Shown here piece by piece: positions 18,975 through 28,560 of a stretch of DNA of 64,000 bases (its first letter is position 1; each line of letters starts with the position of its first letter). This DNA is from Favolaschia claudopus. Lineage: Eukaryota; Basidiomycota; Agaricomycetes; Agaricales; Mycenaceae. Where the stretch lies: NCBI GenBank assembly GCA_037176885.1, contig JAWWNJ010000027.1, positions 992,001 to 1,056,000 on the forward strand, read 5' to 3'. The notes beneath the pieces were generated by a model. That model was not told the origin of the DNA. It searched no databases and worked only from the letters and a program-made list of their open reading frames with translations. A program made the translations under genes and the position numbers.

Positions 18975-21704
18975 CTAGAGAGCATCGTCGCCGCGCCAAA
19001 CCAATCCCGGGGCAACAACCATGGAGGTTGGTTGAATAAGTGGGGGGTCAGAGAGAAGGCGTTTGCTCAACGCCACAATGACATCAGGTGGCGTGTCAAT
19101 GTATAGTTTGAAGCAGTCAGAAGTCCAACGGCCCAGGCGCTGAATGTCAAGGTCGGAGAGACCGATGAGTCGAGCCCAAGTGGCAGCGCCACGGCGGAAG
19201 CTATGGCCCGAATATCCTGACGATGAAATCCCGACATGAGTGAGACAGGACTTCAAACAGTCGATGAAAAGCTTCCGCGAGAAAGCTCCATAGCCTGTAC
19301 CATCGCGAGTACGCCGGCCCACAAACAGCGGGTCGTCGGGCTTGCCCGGCTTATTAAGGTGGGCGCGGAGGAGGGTGTAGGCACAGGTGGGCAAGCCAGT
19401 TTTTGCAATAGTGATGCGCACCCCAGCGCGGAAGGGGTCGGTTTTGGAGGCCGGGAGGTCAACGGTAAGATACTCGTCGTTCTGAATGATGATGTCACGG
19501 CGCTTGAGGTTGAAAGCACCATCGAAAGAGTCGTAGGTGATCTCGCCGCAGCGAAGAAAGCCTGCGAAGGCCAGGGCGTAGGCAACTCGGAGAGTCTCGG
19601 CTAGCTCACGAGAAACACCCCGCGGAAGGGAGATAGGGTTGGAGAGGGAGGCGATAATCTGGGCGAGGACGGGCTGCGTAATAGGAAGTCGCTCCTTACG
19701 TTCTGCATCCCCGTACACCCGGCGTATGCCACGAATCACACGCTCCAGAACGCGTGATTCAAAGGGGCGGGATTCGTATCCGAGGTCAGTGTGGAAGGAC
19801 TTGAGGGCACCAATGTAGCGCTTGATTGTTTTCGCGCTGCAGCCCGGGGGGGAGGGATGCCGCCCATTCGAGAAGGTGTGCTTCTGAGGCTGGGTATGGA
19901 GAGGCACCGGCAGCACCGTATTTCCGCATGCAGAAGGACTCGAAGGAGTTGCAAGCCGTCTGGTTGACGCCGCGGGTGGAGGCAGCGAGGCCGTGCCAGA
20001 GGAAGTAGGCGACGAGCGGTGGTTGATCGACCCGTTCAGGCCATCCGGCGGGAGGTGGGGGAAGGGAGTGTGCTGTGAGGCGAAGAATTGAGGTAACAAT
20101 GGGCGAAGACGTGGCATGTCAAAACGAGAGAGTGCGTCAGCAAGGTAGTTCTGTTCAGAGGAAACCCACACGCAGGAGATGGAAAAGCCGAAAGATAGCG
20201 CAAGAAGGAAGATCTCCCTCAAAAGGGCCTGTGCAGGCACCTCCCGAATAGAACCTCCATTCAAACCAGCTACGCCGCCGGTGTTGTCAACCCGAAGTAA
20301 GACCCGGGACCCGGCCCAGGCTGGAGATGCCCAAATACGAAGAGCGTGGAGCACGGCCCACAGCTCCTTGAAAAGGATAGACTTTCCCCGGTGCCGCCTG
20401 GGTACTCGCATCGCAAAAAAATCGATAGGTGCCTCCCGGGGCCCAAGATGACCGCCAATTCCTTTCGAGGAAGACCCACTGGCGTCAGTAAAGATAACCA
20501 CGCCCGGGCGGTGAGGATGTAGGGACTGGATACCGTTCCAAGTCGGAAGAAGACGAGCCCACCATTCCAAATCACGGCGTGCACCTCTCGGGATGCGACG
20601 CCGGCCAAAGGATGGGAAAAGGGACAGCGCATCGTACACACGACGGATGAAAGCGCGCCCCGCAGGCAGGACCTTTGTTGCAAACTGCAGAAGGCCTGCA
20701 ATGGACTGGAGGTCCAAGAGGGTAGCCGACACCCCGGATAGAAGGGACTTGAGAGTAGCCATGGTGCGCTGCAGCTTCTCGGCAGGGAGAGCCACTGTGA
20801 AGGCAACAGTGTCGATCTCAATCCCCAGGATCACACCGCGGGTAGATGGAGGAATGTCCTTCCCTGCCTTCCCAACTGGATGGGCAGAGAAACCAGTCGC
20901 GTCACAGATTGCGCGGAAGATTGCACGGTCGTGCTCTGCAAGGTCATACTCGCCTGCTGCGCGAGCACCAAAGAAGTCGTCGAGGAAGTGGTCAAGGGGT
21001 GCACCCATACGCTCCGAGATCCAGTGCAGGGCCTCCGCAAACAAGTTGAAAGTGAAGGGTGATGAGCGCGATCCAAATGGTAGGCGAACGTCAATGTAAC
21101 CGACACCGTCGAAGTAGAAGCCATACAGCAGAGAGTCGTCTGGGCATACTACGATGTGGCGAAATGCACGCCGCAGGTCGATCTTCCAGAGGAGAGCGCC
21201 AGGACCAAGTCGGCGGAGGCGGTCAAAGAAGGTGTCAAGCGAGGTGTAGGAGAGTGTTACTGCGTCAGAGGAGATGCTATCGTTGATAGACGAGCCTCGA
21301 GGATAAGAGAGGTGGTGGACAGTGCGCCACCCGCCGTCTGCTTTGGGGACAGTGCCCACAGGTGAGTAAACGACCCGGCGCTGCTCATGAATGGGGAGGG
21401 AGTCGACACGGCGAAGCTCACCCAGAGAAAAGTTTGCCAGAATATCTGCAGCGGTTACAGCGTGCTCGGACGGTGTGGCAGGCAGATTCCGTGAGAAGGC
21501 ACGGCCCACTCGGGGGCCGGTGTATCCAATTGACGCACCATAGGTACAGATATTATGTAGGTGTTGTACGAAGGAGGGATCAGGATAATCCTGAAGTAAG
21601 AAAGATAGCATAGCGGGATTAAGGGAGCTAGTAACATGCGGACCGGAGGTAGGGGCAACTGGGAATGTGATGTGTGTATTAGGACGGGAAGGGGGAGGAG
21701 GCAT
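18975..21704 (-). CDS. Reverse transcriptase, RNase H and tyrosine recombinase polyprotein
   Basis: A single 909-residue frame starts at ATG 21704. An N-terminal segment (QDYPDPSFVQHL) leads into the reverse transcriptase, with KADGGWRTVHHLS, LLWKIDLRRAFRH, LPFGSRSSP and the catalytic FLDDFFG at about residues 240-246 (FLDD replaces YxDD). RNase H has VIFTDASGSSSKGIGG, RVDNTGG and NYLADALSRF. The tyrosine recombinase follows from about residue 640, with Arg in FLRCGEI, His-x-x-Arg in GHSFRRG, GRW and the nucleophile Tyr in LYID. All catalytic positions are present. The reverse transcriptase copies element RNA and the recombinase integrates a circular product. It begins 138 bp after the Gag stop. 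Confidence 0.9.
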   Translation of the reverse strand: MPPPPSRPNTHITFPVAPTSGPHVTSSLNPAMLSFLLQDYPDPSFVQHLHNICTYGASIGYTGPRVGRAFSRNLPATPSEHAVTAADILANFSLGELRRVDSLPIHEQRRVVYSPVGTVPKADGGWRTVHHLSYPRGSSINDSISSDAVTLSYTSLDTFFDRLRRLGPGALLWKIDLRRAFRHIVVCPDDSLLYGFYFDGVGYIDVRLPFGSRSSPFTFNLFAEALHWISERMGAPLDHFLDDFFGARAAGEYDLAEHDRAIFRAICDATGFSAHPVGKAGKDIPPSTRGVILGIEIDTVAFTVALPAEKLQRTMATLKSLLSGVSATLLDLQSIAGLLQFATKVLPAGRAFIRRVYDALSLFPSFGRRRIPRGARRDLEWWARLLPTWNGIQSLHPHRPGVVIFTDASGSSSKGIGGHLGPREAPIDFFAMRVPRRHRGKSILFKELWAVLHALRIWASPAWAGSRVLLRVDNTGGVAGLNGGSIREVPAQALLREIFLLALSFGFSISCVWVSSEQNYLADALSRFDMPRLRPLLPQFFASQHTPFPHLPPDGLNGSINHRSSPTSSGTASLPPPAASTRRLATPSSPSACGNTVLPVPLHTQPQKHTFSNGRHPSPPGCSAKTIKRYIGALKSFHTDLGYESRPFESRVLERVIRGIRRVYGDAERKERLPITQPVLAQIIASLSNPISLPRGVSRELAETLRVAYALAFAGFLRCGEITYDSFDGAFNLKRRDIIIQNDEYLTVDLPASKTDPFRAGVRITIAKTGLPTCAYTLLRAHLNKPGKPDDPLFVGRRTRDGTGYGAFSRKLFIDCLKSCLTHVGISSSGYSGHSFRRGAATWARLIGLSDLDIQRLGRWTSDCFKLYIDTPPDVIVALSKRLLSDPPLIQPTSMVVAPGLVWRGDDAL

Positions 21705-21842
21705 TAGATGGGCAGAGAGATGAGCAGTATGCAGAAGGGGTGATAGAGAGGGTGGGGTGCAAGGAGCCAGTGGACGAAGAAGAACCGAAGGGTTGGTCGG
21801 AGTGGGGCAGCGGCCGGACTCGGTCGGCGTGCCCCAAACATC

Positions 21843-22754
21843 CTACTTCCGCTTCTGAGGGCAAGCATGTGCGGGGTGGGCGCCCTGACACGCAATGCAG
21901 ACGTGGCGGCGAGAGCACTTGTCGCCCATGCGACAACCAGCGGGATCCTGAAACTTGTAGCAAGTCTCATCAACCTTCGGACGGGATGCAGGGGCGCTGG
22001 GCTCGGAAAGGCGCTCAGCGAGGTCGCGTTTGCGCTTGGAGGAGAAGGGCGGGGGCAGTGGGTAGCGAACCAACCTGGTGGAGACGAGGCCCTGATCGGG
22101 CGTCACCCAGCGCGTGGGGAGAAAATTCTCCGCCATGCGCACACGAATAAATTCGTAGTGGTAACGCAAGACTGCGGACCACTCGTACTGTGTGGTGAAA
22201 TCCATGAGCTGGCTGGTGTAGATGGAAAGGGCGGCAGCAACACCACCATTGGTGGTGTCAATGAGGGAGCGGATGCCGGTGTAAGTCGACCAGGCGTCAA
22301 GGAGCGGGGGCAAGGAGGGGAATGCCTTGACCCATGCACGGGGAAGACCCGCATCGAGGGGTTCCTCTGGTTGTTCCGGGGCGGCAACACCAGAAGTCGG
22401 GTGGAAGAGGATGGGCACGGGGGCAGCGGGGGCAGCGGCGGCGATGGAGGAGAGCTTGGGGAGGTCGTCGGCTTCGAAGGTGCCATTCACAATGGCGTCG
22501 ATGTGCGCCAGCTTGACGCGGCGGTACCACATCGTGGGGGACCGAAAGGAGGCGGAAGCGAAATTGTCAAGCTCACCGGCGGCATTGGTAGTGGGGACCG
22601 TAACATTTCCGCTGCCGTTCGCTGCATTCGACGAGGATGACGCGGCGGAGCCGCCCGAAGGGTTGGCGGAGTTGTCGGCAATGGCCCGGGTCACAATGGC
22701 CGTAAGTGCGGCCAGCTGAGCCTCACTGAAGGGCGAGGGGTCGTCGTTGGCCAT
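21843..22754 (-). CDS. Gag of the Ngaro-type element with Cys-rich fingers
   Basis: I take ATG 22754 (MANDDPSPFSEAQL), just inside repeat A1, as the start; the frame extends into the repeat but without a better ATG. The 303-residue protein has a conserved central part (PTMWYRRVKLAHIDAIVNG, FEADDLPKL) and a long helical region. It ends in a finger of CCCH type (CYKFQDPAGCRMGDKCSRRH) followed by CIACQGAHPAHAC, which is a CCHC-like knuckle. The fingers probably bind element RNA. The frame is intact. Confidence 0.75.
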   Translation of the reverse strand: MANDDPSPFSEAQLAALTAIVTRAIADNSANPSGGSAASSSSNAANGSGNVTVPTTNAAGELDNFASASFRSPTMWYRRVKLAHIDAIVNGTFEADDLPKLSSIAAAAPAAPVPILFHPTSGVAAPEQPEEPLDAGLPRAWVKAFPSLPPLLDAWSTYTGIRSLIDTTNGGVAAALSIYTSQLMDFTTQYEWSAVLRYHYEFIRVRMAENFLPTRWVTPDQGLVSTRLVRYPLPPPFSSKRKRDLAERLSEPSAPASRPKVDETCYKFQDPAGCRMGDKCSRRHVCIACQGAHPAHACPQKRK

Positions 22755-22767
22755 TGGGGAAGAGAAA

Positions 22768-22891
22768 AGAACTAAAAAATGAGAGCACGGGCGAAGGAAC
22801 GCGCCCGGTGGTGGTGGTCGAGGAAAAAGACGCGATGAGTCACAGTGATGACTCCCACGTGCATTCCTCCGAGTGTATACACTCACTAGGA
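22768..22891 (-). repeat. Split direct repeat A1 (5' end of the element)
   Basis: This 124-bp outer repeat matches A2 at 18657-18780. It holds CACTCACTAGGA at the outer edge and presumably the promoter for the minus-strand genes. Confidence 0.9.
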
Positions 22892-23172
22892 TGGCCTCGT
22901 CGACTTGAATGAGGTGCGAGGATGAAGTTGACCAAGTTTTGATTCACATCATTGACCGGAACAGATTGGATCAAATTGGATCACCACAGTATGCCTTATC
23001 CGGACATAATCCTCCACAGACTTGACTAATGAGCCTACTACTGGAAGTTATATTTGAAATGCTACATTTCTTCGTAGGACTATATTTCCCAGAAACCAGT
23101 CCGGAATTCAAACTTTATTGAGACAAAGAAATGGATCAGTTTGAATCAATTGCCTGGCAATGTATCTGCATT
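22892..23172. other. Unassigned sequence
   Basis: The right flank of the Ngaro-type element. No gene is seen. Confidence 0.4.
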
Positions 23173-23173
23173 A

Positions 23174-24031
23174 CAGGGAATCCTGAAAATAATGACAATC
23201 ACCAATAAAAATATTTGCGATTCCCGAAAAGGAAATTCGTGCTTGCTGCGCTCCTTCTCGTCTTTTTCCGGCCACAGAAGCTTTCAGGCACTACAGGAGG
23301 TCGTAAGAATGCTTCTAGTATGCTATTCTAACTATTTTGGTGGTGCAAACTCGAGGCAAGACCAACGGAAGCTAAGCCAGCAATGCATTCACTAGTTGGA
23401 CCGACTACACAGGAAAATAACGCCAGATAGATAGCTACCCGGGAAAAAGTGGAATATAACAATAAGAGAATATGGTACTATACTCTTCCCCAAAGCTTGG
23501 GTTGAAAACAGAGCTCAAACGAAGCTGTTGCGAGTCCCATTGACTGAGGCAATACAAGGGCAATAAGAACTGGAAGAGAGTACACATTTGCAGACAATTC
23601 AGCCCCCCCAGTGATAGTATTATCTTCTGAATTCTCTTCTAATCTTCTTCATAGCGAGAAAGGCCCTCCAACTCGATGCAACGGGCACCAGATAGTCCAC
23701 ATCACTCTGCTGTTGATGCATCGAATTGCAAGCACAGAAAGGCACAGGTGAGGGCGGATTGAACTCGAAGACCTCCAGAATGACCATAGGCATAGTCCAC
23801 ACCACTCTGCTGTTGATGCATCGAATTGCAAGCACAGAAAGGCACAGGTGAGGGCGGATTGAACTCGAAGACCTCCAGAATGACCATAGGCATGGTCCAG
23901 GACATCAGAGGAAGGACTGCTGTGAGTTGAGAGCTCAAAAACAAGGAGAAGGAAAAGGAAGAACCCAAATTTCCTTTTCGGGAATCGCAAATATTTTTAT
24001 TTGTGATTGTCATTATTTTCAGGATTCCATG
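23174..24031. mobile_element. TIR element with about 65-bp inverted repeats
   Basis: The left end reads CAGGGAATCCTGAAAATAAT and the right end the complement of CATGGAATCCTGAAAATAAT. The match continues through GACAATCAC and AAAAATATTTGCGATTCC for about 65 bp. TA lies outside both ends (23172-23173 and 24032-24033). The 858-bp interior contains a 100-bp tandem duplication but no transposase. Confidence 0.8.
23692..23891. repeat. 100-bp tandem duplication inside the TIR element
   Basis: Two nearly identical 100-bp units start with ATAGTCCACA at 23692 and 23792, and a third partial start (ATGGTCC) is at 23892. The duplication is probably recent. Confidence 0.85.
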
Positions 24032-24033
24032 TA

Positions 24034-24554
24034 AGAAACCCAGCACTTATTGCGAACGAAGCGAGCAATTCTACCCAACACGTGACTGGCTGAGGGCTGC
24101 AATATGCAGTAAACAAAGACAAAGTCTTTGAACGGTGGCTGACAGCCCTCTGGAAAACTTGAAGCGCTTCAAATTCTTTCATTTCGGCCCAGATTGAGCT
24201 GGTACTTCGATGGAATACTCGCCTAGCTCTAGCGCCTCGAATGATACCAAAATCTCGCGAAGAAGAGACCCCGAAATGACAGACTTAGGAATTGCACGCT
24301 TGACCAATTGCCGCTGACTTGACTTCGGATCATCGAGATCCGCCGCTTCGCGAGCACCATTCGCCTGTCGGCGGATTGACGTTAATATAACTTCCGTGTG
24401 CATTGAATTGAGGGCGCAGCGAGTACAGATATTAAGTAATAATAACCGAATTCTAGACCCACGTCCGAAATACTGGGCACAAAGGACGGAATAGCCGCGC
24501 TGGCTCAATTCTTGGAGTTGTCCGGGCACTGTGCAGAGGGAAGGTTTTGAAATT
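24034..24554. other. Unassigned sequence
   Basis: A minus-strand frame of 116 codons at 24179-24529 has no recognised motif, and I do not call it a gene. Confidence 0.3.
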
Positions 24555-24735
24555 CATGATGTTGTTCAGGACCTTGTGTTAGGTATTTCGTCGTCATTTG
24601 TGTTGAATTTCATGATCTTTCGTCGGATTTCATGACGAAACGTTACGATCCGGGGTCCTGAAATTCCTAACGACTGTGGGCCCGTTCCTAACGTTTTTTC
24701 ATGACATTTTGTCATGATCTTCGGAAGGATTCGTC
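24555..24735. repeat. TCATGA-rich repeat, copy 1
   Basis: The segment is dense in TTTCATGA, CATGACGAAACG and CATGACATTTTGTCATGA words. Similar clusters occur at 27128-27300 and 28446-28560, and parts can be aligned. It is probably an imperfectly palindromic repeat family. Confidence 0.5.
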
Positions 24736-25137
24736 CGGAAGTACCACCAAGCTAGCCAGCTATCCCGACGCCTTCCCCCTTATGGCAGAGGTATAAAACA
24801 GGATATATTTCAAGTACTGGACAATACAGTTGCACTACTACGAGTATAATCATATTCTGACCTTCAAAATCTCGCCACCGTCACGATCAGCCGTACTTTA
24901 ACAGCTTGCGTGGCTCGGAAACACACTACGGAGAATGAAAAAGAGGTAGAGAAGGGAAGGACTTTTTGTTATTTTACAACAAAAAAATAAAACCTTGACT
25001 TATTCATGATTTCATAGGAGTTCTCTGTGTGTAAATACTTGTTCTCAGTCGCATCCCTTCAATTCTCTGGTCCGAGGTCAGCGCAGCAGATTGAGTGCAA
25101 AGCAATTGTCAACAGATGATTTAGTTATAGCGATGAC

Positions 25138-25450
25138 TTAACCGTCAGCAGCGGGCCGCGACAACTGTCTCAAACTCGATTTAATGGCATGGCAGACAAT
25201 TGCAAGAACTATATTACATATGTTGTAGGATCTGAGGGTCACAATATTCATAGTTCGGTCTTGTGCAGTACGGCGGGGCAAAAGAATTGTCACCCGATTT
25301 CGAGACGTAGCTCGGGAAAGAGCATCATAGAGCTGTCCGTGGCTGAAAACAGGTGCGCGAAGATCGGTTCCAACATACTTCACTGACTGGCTTTGAGCTT
25401 TGTTGATTGAAATTGCGAAGGCAAGGCGAAGAGGAAATTGAAGGCGAGAC
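25138..25450 (-). pseudogene. Helitron PIF1 helicase, C-terminal fragment
   Basis: The minus strand reads [27 protein letters not shown], then [20 protein letters not shown]. This is the end of the PIF1 helicase of fungal Helitrons: the RLAFA-INKAQGQS motif and the HGQLYVALSRAT motif. The usual NKAQGQ reads NKAQSQ. In-frame stops lie upstream, so the rest is degraded. No Helitron 3' hairpin with a CTRR end was identified downstream. Confidence 0.75.
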
Positions 25451-26100
25451 AGAAATCAGCCGCCTCAATAGTCACCACCAGAAGTCCAGGAAGCAAAGCC
25501 GCTCCTATTCAAGGTACAAAGAGGACGAGGGTTACAAACGGGTGAAGGGCACTTCACGCCCATACAGTGGTATTGTTTGCTTACACCTTTGATCTACGCC
25601 GAGCTCGCATCAACTTCGGAGACTGTCTACCTCCATCTACCCGCACGTCTCGGATGACCACCCGGCTGTCACTTCTCTGTGGACACTCGGGTAGTCATTG
25701 ATCCCAACGGGCTCGACGGTCTCAACCACAGGCACGGTTAATGAGCCCGCAGGTACGAGGACCCTTGTGTTGTTCCGTCTGTTTACAAGAGACTAGGTAA
25801 ATCCGGATTTTCCGACAAGTTGATGAGCAGACATTATACTTAGAGCAGTAGCCGCCATCAAATTTTTGAATCATTCTGCCTCGCTGTCATCTCAACAGCC
25901 CTTTCGGCGCTCGCAGAGCGCGCGGCTACCTCTATACCGATCGATCGAGTTGTGTCAATATTCTGATTCTGTCAACGTCAACATTCAGAGTTGTGTCAAC
26001 ATTCTGTCAACGTGTGTCGTCAACACAGCGTCAACACATGAATTGGAGCGGTCGCCGCCGGTCAACCAGTGGAGACCAGTGGTCAACCTCCAGTCAATCG
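25451..26100. other. Unassigned sequence upstream of the zinc-finger fragment
   Basis: No gene is seen. Close to 26000 the word GTCAACA(C/T) repeats several times over 80 bp (CAACATTC, CAACGTGT, CAACACAG, CAACACATG). Confidence 0.3.
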
Positions 26101-26108
26101 TTGATCAT

Positions 26109-26135
26109 ATAAGTAGCTCGCGGCAGCCAGCTCGC
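26109..26135 (+). promoter_or_regulatory. Putative TATA region
   Basis: CATATAAG lies about 28 bp upstream of the ATG at 26136. The function is inferred from position only. Confidence 0.3.
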
Positions 26136-26455
26136 ATGCCTCATCGTATTGCATGCGCCCCAGAACGCAACCCCTCAACAAAGGTCAAGTGAGACCGTAT
26201 CCCTCAAGTGCAGTATTTGCAGTGAGATTCTAATTTACGTAGTATCCTTGCGGATTCAGAGTCTGACAAATTTTAGGGATGGCCTATCCGCAACACCGGA
26301 AATAAAGGACCCATCATTCATGTATGCCGAAGGAAGTTACTTATAATCTCTTCAAACCTGCCCACGTCATCACAGCAGCCGGGGGATTGGGTGTGCAAGG
26401 AGTGTAATTTTTTGAATTGGAGGAGGCGATTAATTTGTCACGCCTGCTTTCCTTG
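26136..26455 (+). pseudogene. RanBP2-type zinc finger protein, fragmentary
   Basis: A start MPHRIACAPERNPSTK at 26136 is followed by an intron-like GTGAGA...TTTTAG (26199-26276). Further on, PGDWVCKECNFLNWRRRLIC then HAC is a RanBP2-type zinc finger (W-x-C-x2-C-x3-N-x6-C-x2-C) at 26383-26445, with a donor GTGAGT at 26457. RanBP2 fingers bind RNA or ubiquitin. The exon joins between start and finger are uncertain, because one join would shift the frame. An N-terminal exon of similar type (MPHRNARDSRSQAVA) is found at 32240. The finger is well supported; an intact gene is not. Confidence 0.5.
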
Positions 26456-26459
26456 TGAG

Positions 26460-27120
26460 TGTATTGCCAAAATATTTTTGCTTCCCAACTCCCAGCTCGC
26501 AGATGCGGCCACAAGTGAGACTTCTGAATGCTTATCATCAAGTGACACCACTGGAACGGAAGTATGCTGTTCCTTCATGACTATCTGGACGATGAAAGAT
26601 GAAGAGAGAGCTGGGTGGAAAATCAGTATTTATGTAAAGACATTTTAGGCTGTGTTGCACGGCTTGATGGCAACCATGGGAGCTTGAACTGATAGGCCGA
26701 GCCACCGGCAGGGAAGTATATAGCTGCGCTCAGACTATAGTTTATCACCTGGCTGGGGACTTGCAACCCGCACCCGAAAGTGTGACGTCACTGTCACACT
26801 TCTGACTGCGGAACGGTGCTCCCCCCAGACCCCGGCAAACGGCCCCACCGCGTCCATCAATTCCTCGCTTGATTAAAGAAGGTGAATTACAGGTTCAATC
26901 TAAATTTCGGGGCTCTGAAATATGTTTTCAGGTCGCTGCTAATAAGCTCTATTGAATTCACTTTGAACTCGGACTTCATTTTTTGAAGGCCAAAATCTGG
27001 GAGCCTCTTCAACAGCTTTTCACGCTTCAATGACTTTTGGGACTGACATCCAATGTCTTGACAATCAACAGACTAGACTCAAATCCGAGTCCCAGAAAAT
27101 CTTCGCAAGCACTGTGCGAA
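26460..27120. other. Unassigned sequence with one solo MITE end
   Basis: No gene is recognised. GCTGCTAATAAGCTC followed by TA at 26935-26951 equals the end of the MITE at 1734-2129; no partner end was found upstream. Confidence 0.45.
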
Positions 27121-27127
27121 GTATTTG

Positions 27128-27300
27128 TCATGAAAACCAAAACAATAATGAGGAATTTCAAGATTCCTGATGTTTTGTCATGAACCACATCATGAAGTTC
27201 AAGATGCCTTTCATGATGCTCAGAAACCCATTTTTACAACAGTTGTTGAGCATATGAATTCATGACAAAACGTCATGAATTTCATCATGCAAGACTGTCA
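27128..27300. repeat. TCATGA-rich repeat, copy 2
   Basis: Words such as TTTTGTCATGAAC and CATGACAAAACGTCATGAA repeat here. The stretch CATCATGAAGTTCAAGATGC followed by AGAAACCCATTTTT aligns with 28491-28556. Confidence 0.5.
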
Positions 27301-27309
27301 AATTTTTGC

Positions 27310-27900
27310 CAAGTGCAAGTCATCGAGAACTTGACATTATTTTTATGTCGCTTCATTTCAGCATCGACTGCTAACATTGTTGTTGTCCTTCGCCATCAAA
27401 GGCTATAACTCACTACGAGTTGACCTCCTTTTTCGCCTGCGACTTGCCATCGGAGGCATTTAGCTTCCTCGAAGCACATTCTCTCTGTGCATCTGAATCC
27501 CAATGCTGGCACTACTAGGACATGGTCGAACCTCTTTTCCTGACTCATTTGATGTCTATGTGTTCTCGAAGGATTGTTGCTCAATCACCGGTCATTTAGC
27601 AAGGCTATCGAAACCTAGCTCTGACTCTGCCAATATTGGAAAGGGTCGTGCAATTTTGGCGGTGTATATGGTTAAGGTAAGGTTTCCTTCGTCATTATAT
27701 CTGCTCTGTGGTATCTTGTTGCGCATACCATGGTGCCAACGCCGCCAATTTTCTCCATGTCTCTCGTAGTAGGCCATCGAAGGCTCGTTTCTGTTTACTC
27801 GTGCTCGAGCACGGATGGGCCTTGACTGTCAAGGCTTGACATTCTGTGCTCTAGAATATTGAGACCATTCGATTCGAGACCATGCTAATTGCCTAGAGCT
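27310..27900. other. Unassigned sequence
   Basis: Short frames on both strands show no motif. Confidence 0.3.
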
Positions 27901-27985
27901 TCGCCGCCTCGTTTCTATAATTACTACTAGTACTTCAAGACTTCTCCAACTACTTCTGAACGTATGCCCATCGTTATCTGCGCCG

Positions 27986-28187
27986 CACTCTAAGCAGGTT
28001 GGGCAGGCAATAGACTCCGGGAGGCGACCAATGTCAAATGGACCAGGAAGTGAGTACTGAGGTGAATTTTAAATCTTGATGAATGACACTCTAAGCAGGT
28101 TGGGCAGGCAATAGACTCCGGGAGGCGACCAATGTCAAATGGACCAGGAAGTGAGTACTGAGGTGAATTTTAAATCTTGATGAATGA
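27986..28187. repeat. 101-bp tandem duplication
   Basis: Two consecutive 101-bp units start CACTCTAAGCAGG at 27986 and 28087, virtually identical. They lie just downstream of the LINE Gag fragment and include its 3' sequence, so a part of the LINE was duplicated in tandem. Confidence 0.9.
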
Positions 28188-28201
28188 AGCAACGGGTTCC
28201 T

Positions 28202-28450
28202 TCACGGGTCCGGTGGGACCAGAAAGAGGGGATCGGTCATTGCGTGCTCTGTAGCAATCCGGTGCAGAATGGAATGGACACGCGGCCGCCAAATCTTTGG
28301 CTCGGTGAGAGCCACCGCAACCAGGAACTTGAAGAGCACACTTATTGAGGGCATTTGGTATGGGGTTTGGGGGCAGGTGGAGGCAACGGCAATCAGCGGT
28401 TGAATGGTTGGAAGCGCAAGTGCCGCGGATACACTGTGCAGAGTGATTGT
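28202..28450 (-). pseudogene. LINE (Tad-like) ORF1 zinc-knuckle fragment, copy 1
   Basis: The minus strand reads HSAQCIRGTCASNHSTADC, then CGGSHRAKDLAAACPFHS, and in a shifted frame EHAMTDPLFLVPPDP before a stop. This matches the copy at 34425-34833 (CGICASDHPTSNC, CGGPHRATDLSC, EHAAAGPLFKVPPDL). These are the CCHC knuckles of ORF1 from fungal non-LTR retrotransposons. The upstream knuckle is cut by a TCATGA-rich repeat. It carries a frameshift. Confidence 0.7.
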
Positions 28451-28560
28451 CATGAATTTCAAAACCATTTGTCATGCATGACGTTTCGTCGTGAAGCCCA
28501 TCATGAATATTAAGACTGCTCTCATGATGGTTAGAAAACCATTTTTGTGAGGTCGGAAAT
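28446..28560. repeat. TCATGA-rich repeat, copy 3
   Basis: It contains GTCATGCATGACGTTTCGTC and CATCATGAATATTAAGAC, alignable with copies 1 and 2. It truncates the LINE fragment. Confidence 0.5.

Larger units (their letters stand above)
18469..22891 (-). mobile_element. Ngaro-type (DIRS order) retrotransposon, full length
   Basis: Read on the minus strand the order is A1 (22891-22768), Gag, RT-RNase H-tyrosine recombinase, B1 (18887-18778), A2 (18780-18657), B2 (18578-18469). A1 equals A2 (124 bp) and B1 equals B2 (110 bp), with B1 and A2 overlapping by GGA. This split direct repeat arrangement is the mark of Ngaro-like elements, which integrate by a tyrosine recombinase without target duplication. 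All three junctions carry GGA, the probable crossover core. Both genes are open, so the element may be recently active. Confidence 0.9.

Noticed and set aside
22103..22681. Several plus- and minus-strand frames over the Ngaro-type Gag.
   Set aside because: They are shadow frames of the Gag gene, with biased composition and no conserved motif.
24757..24775. GCTAGCCAGCTATCCCG as a fourth palindrome-iteron head.
   Set aside because: It is not followed by a 20-bp palindrome, GTG or iterons. The same applies to ATAGCTACCCGGGAAAAAG at 23427.
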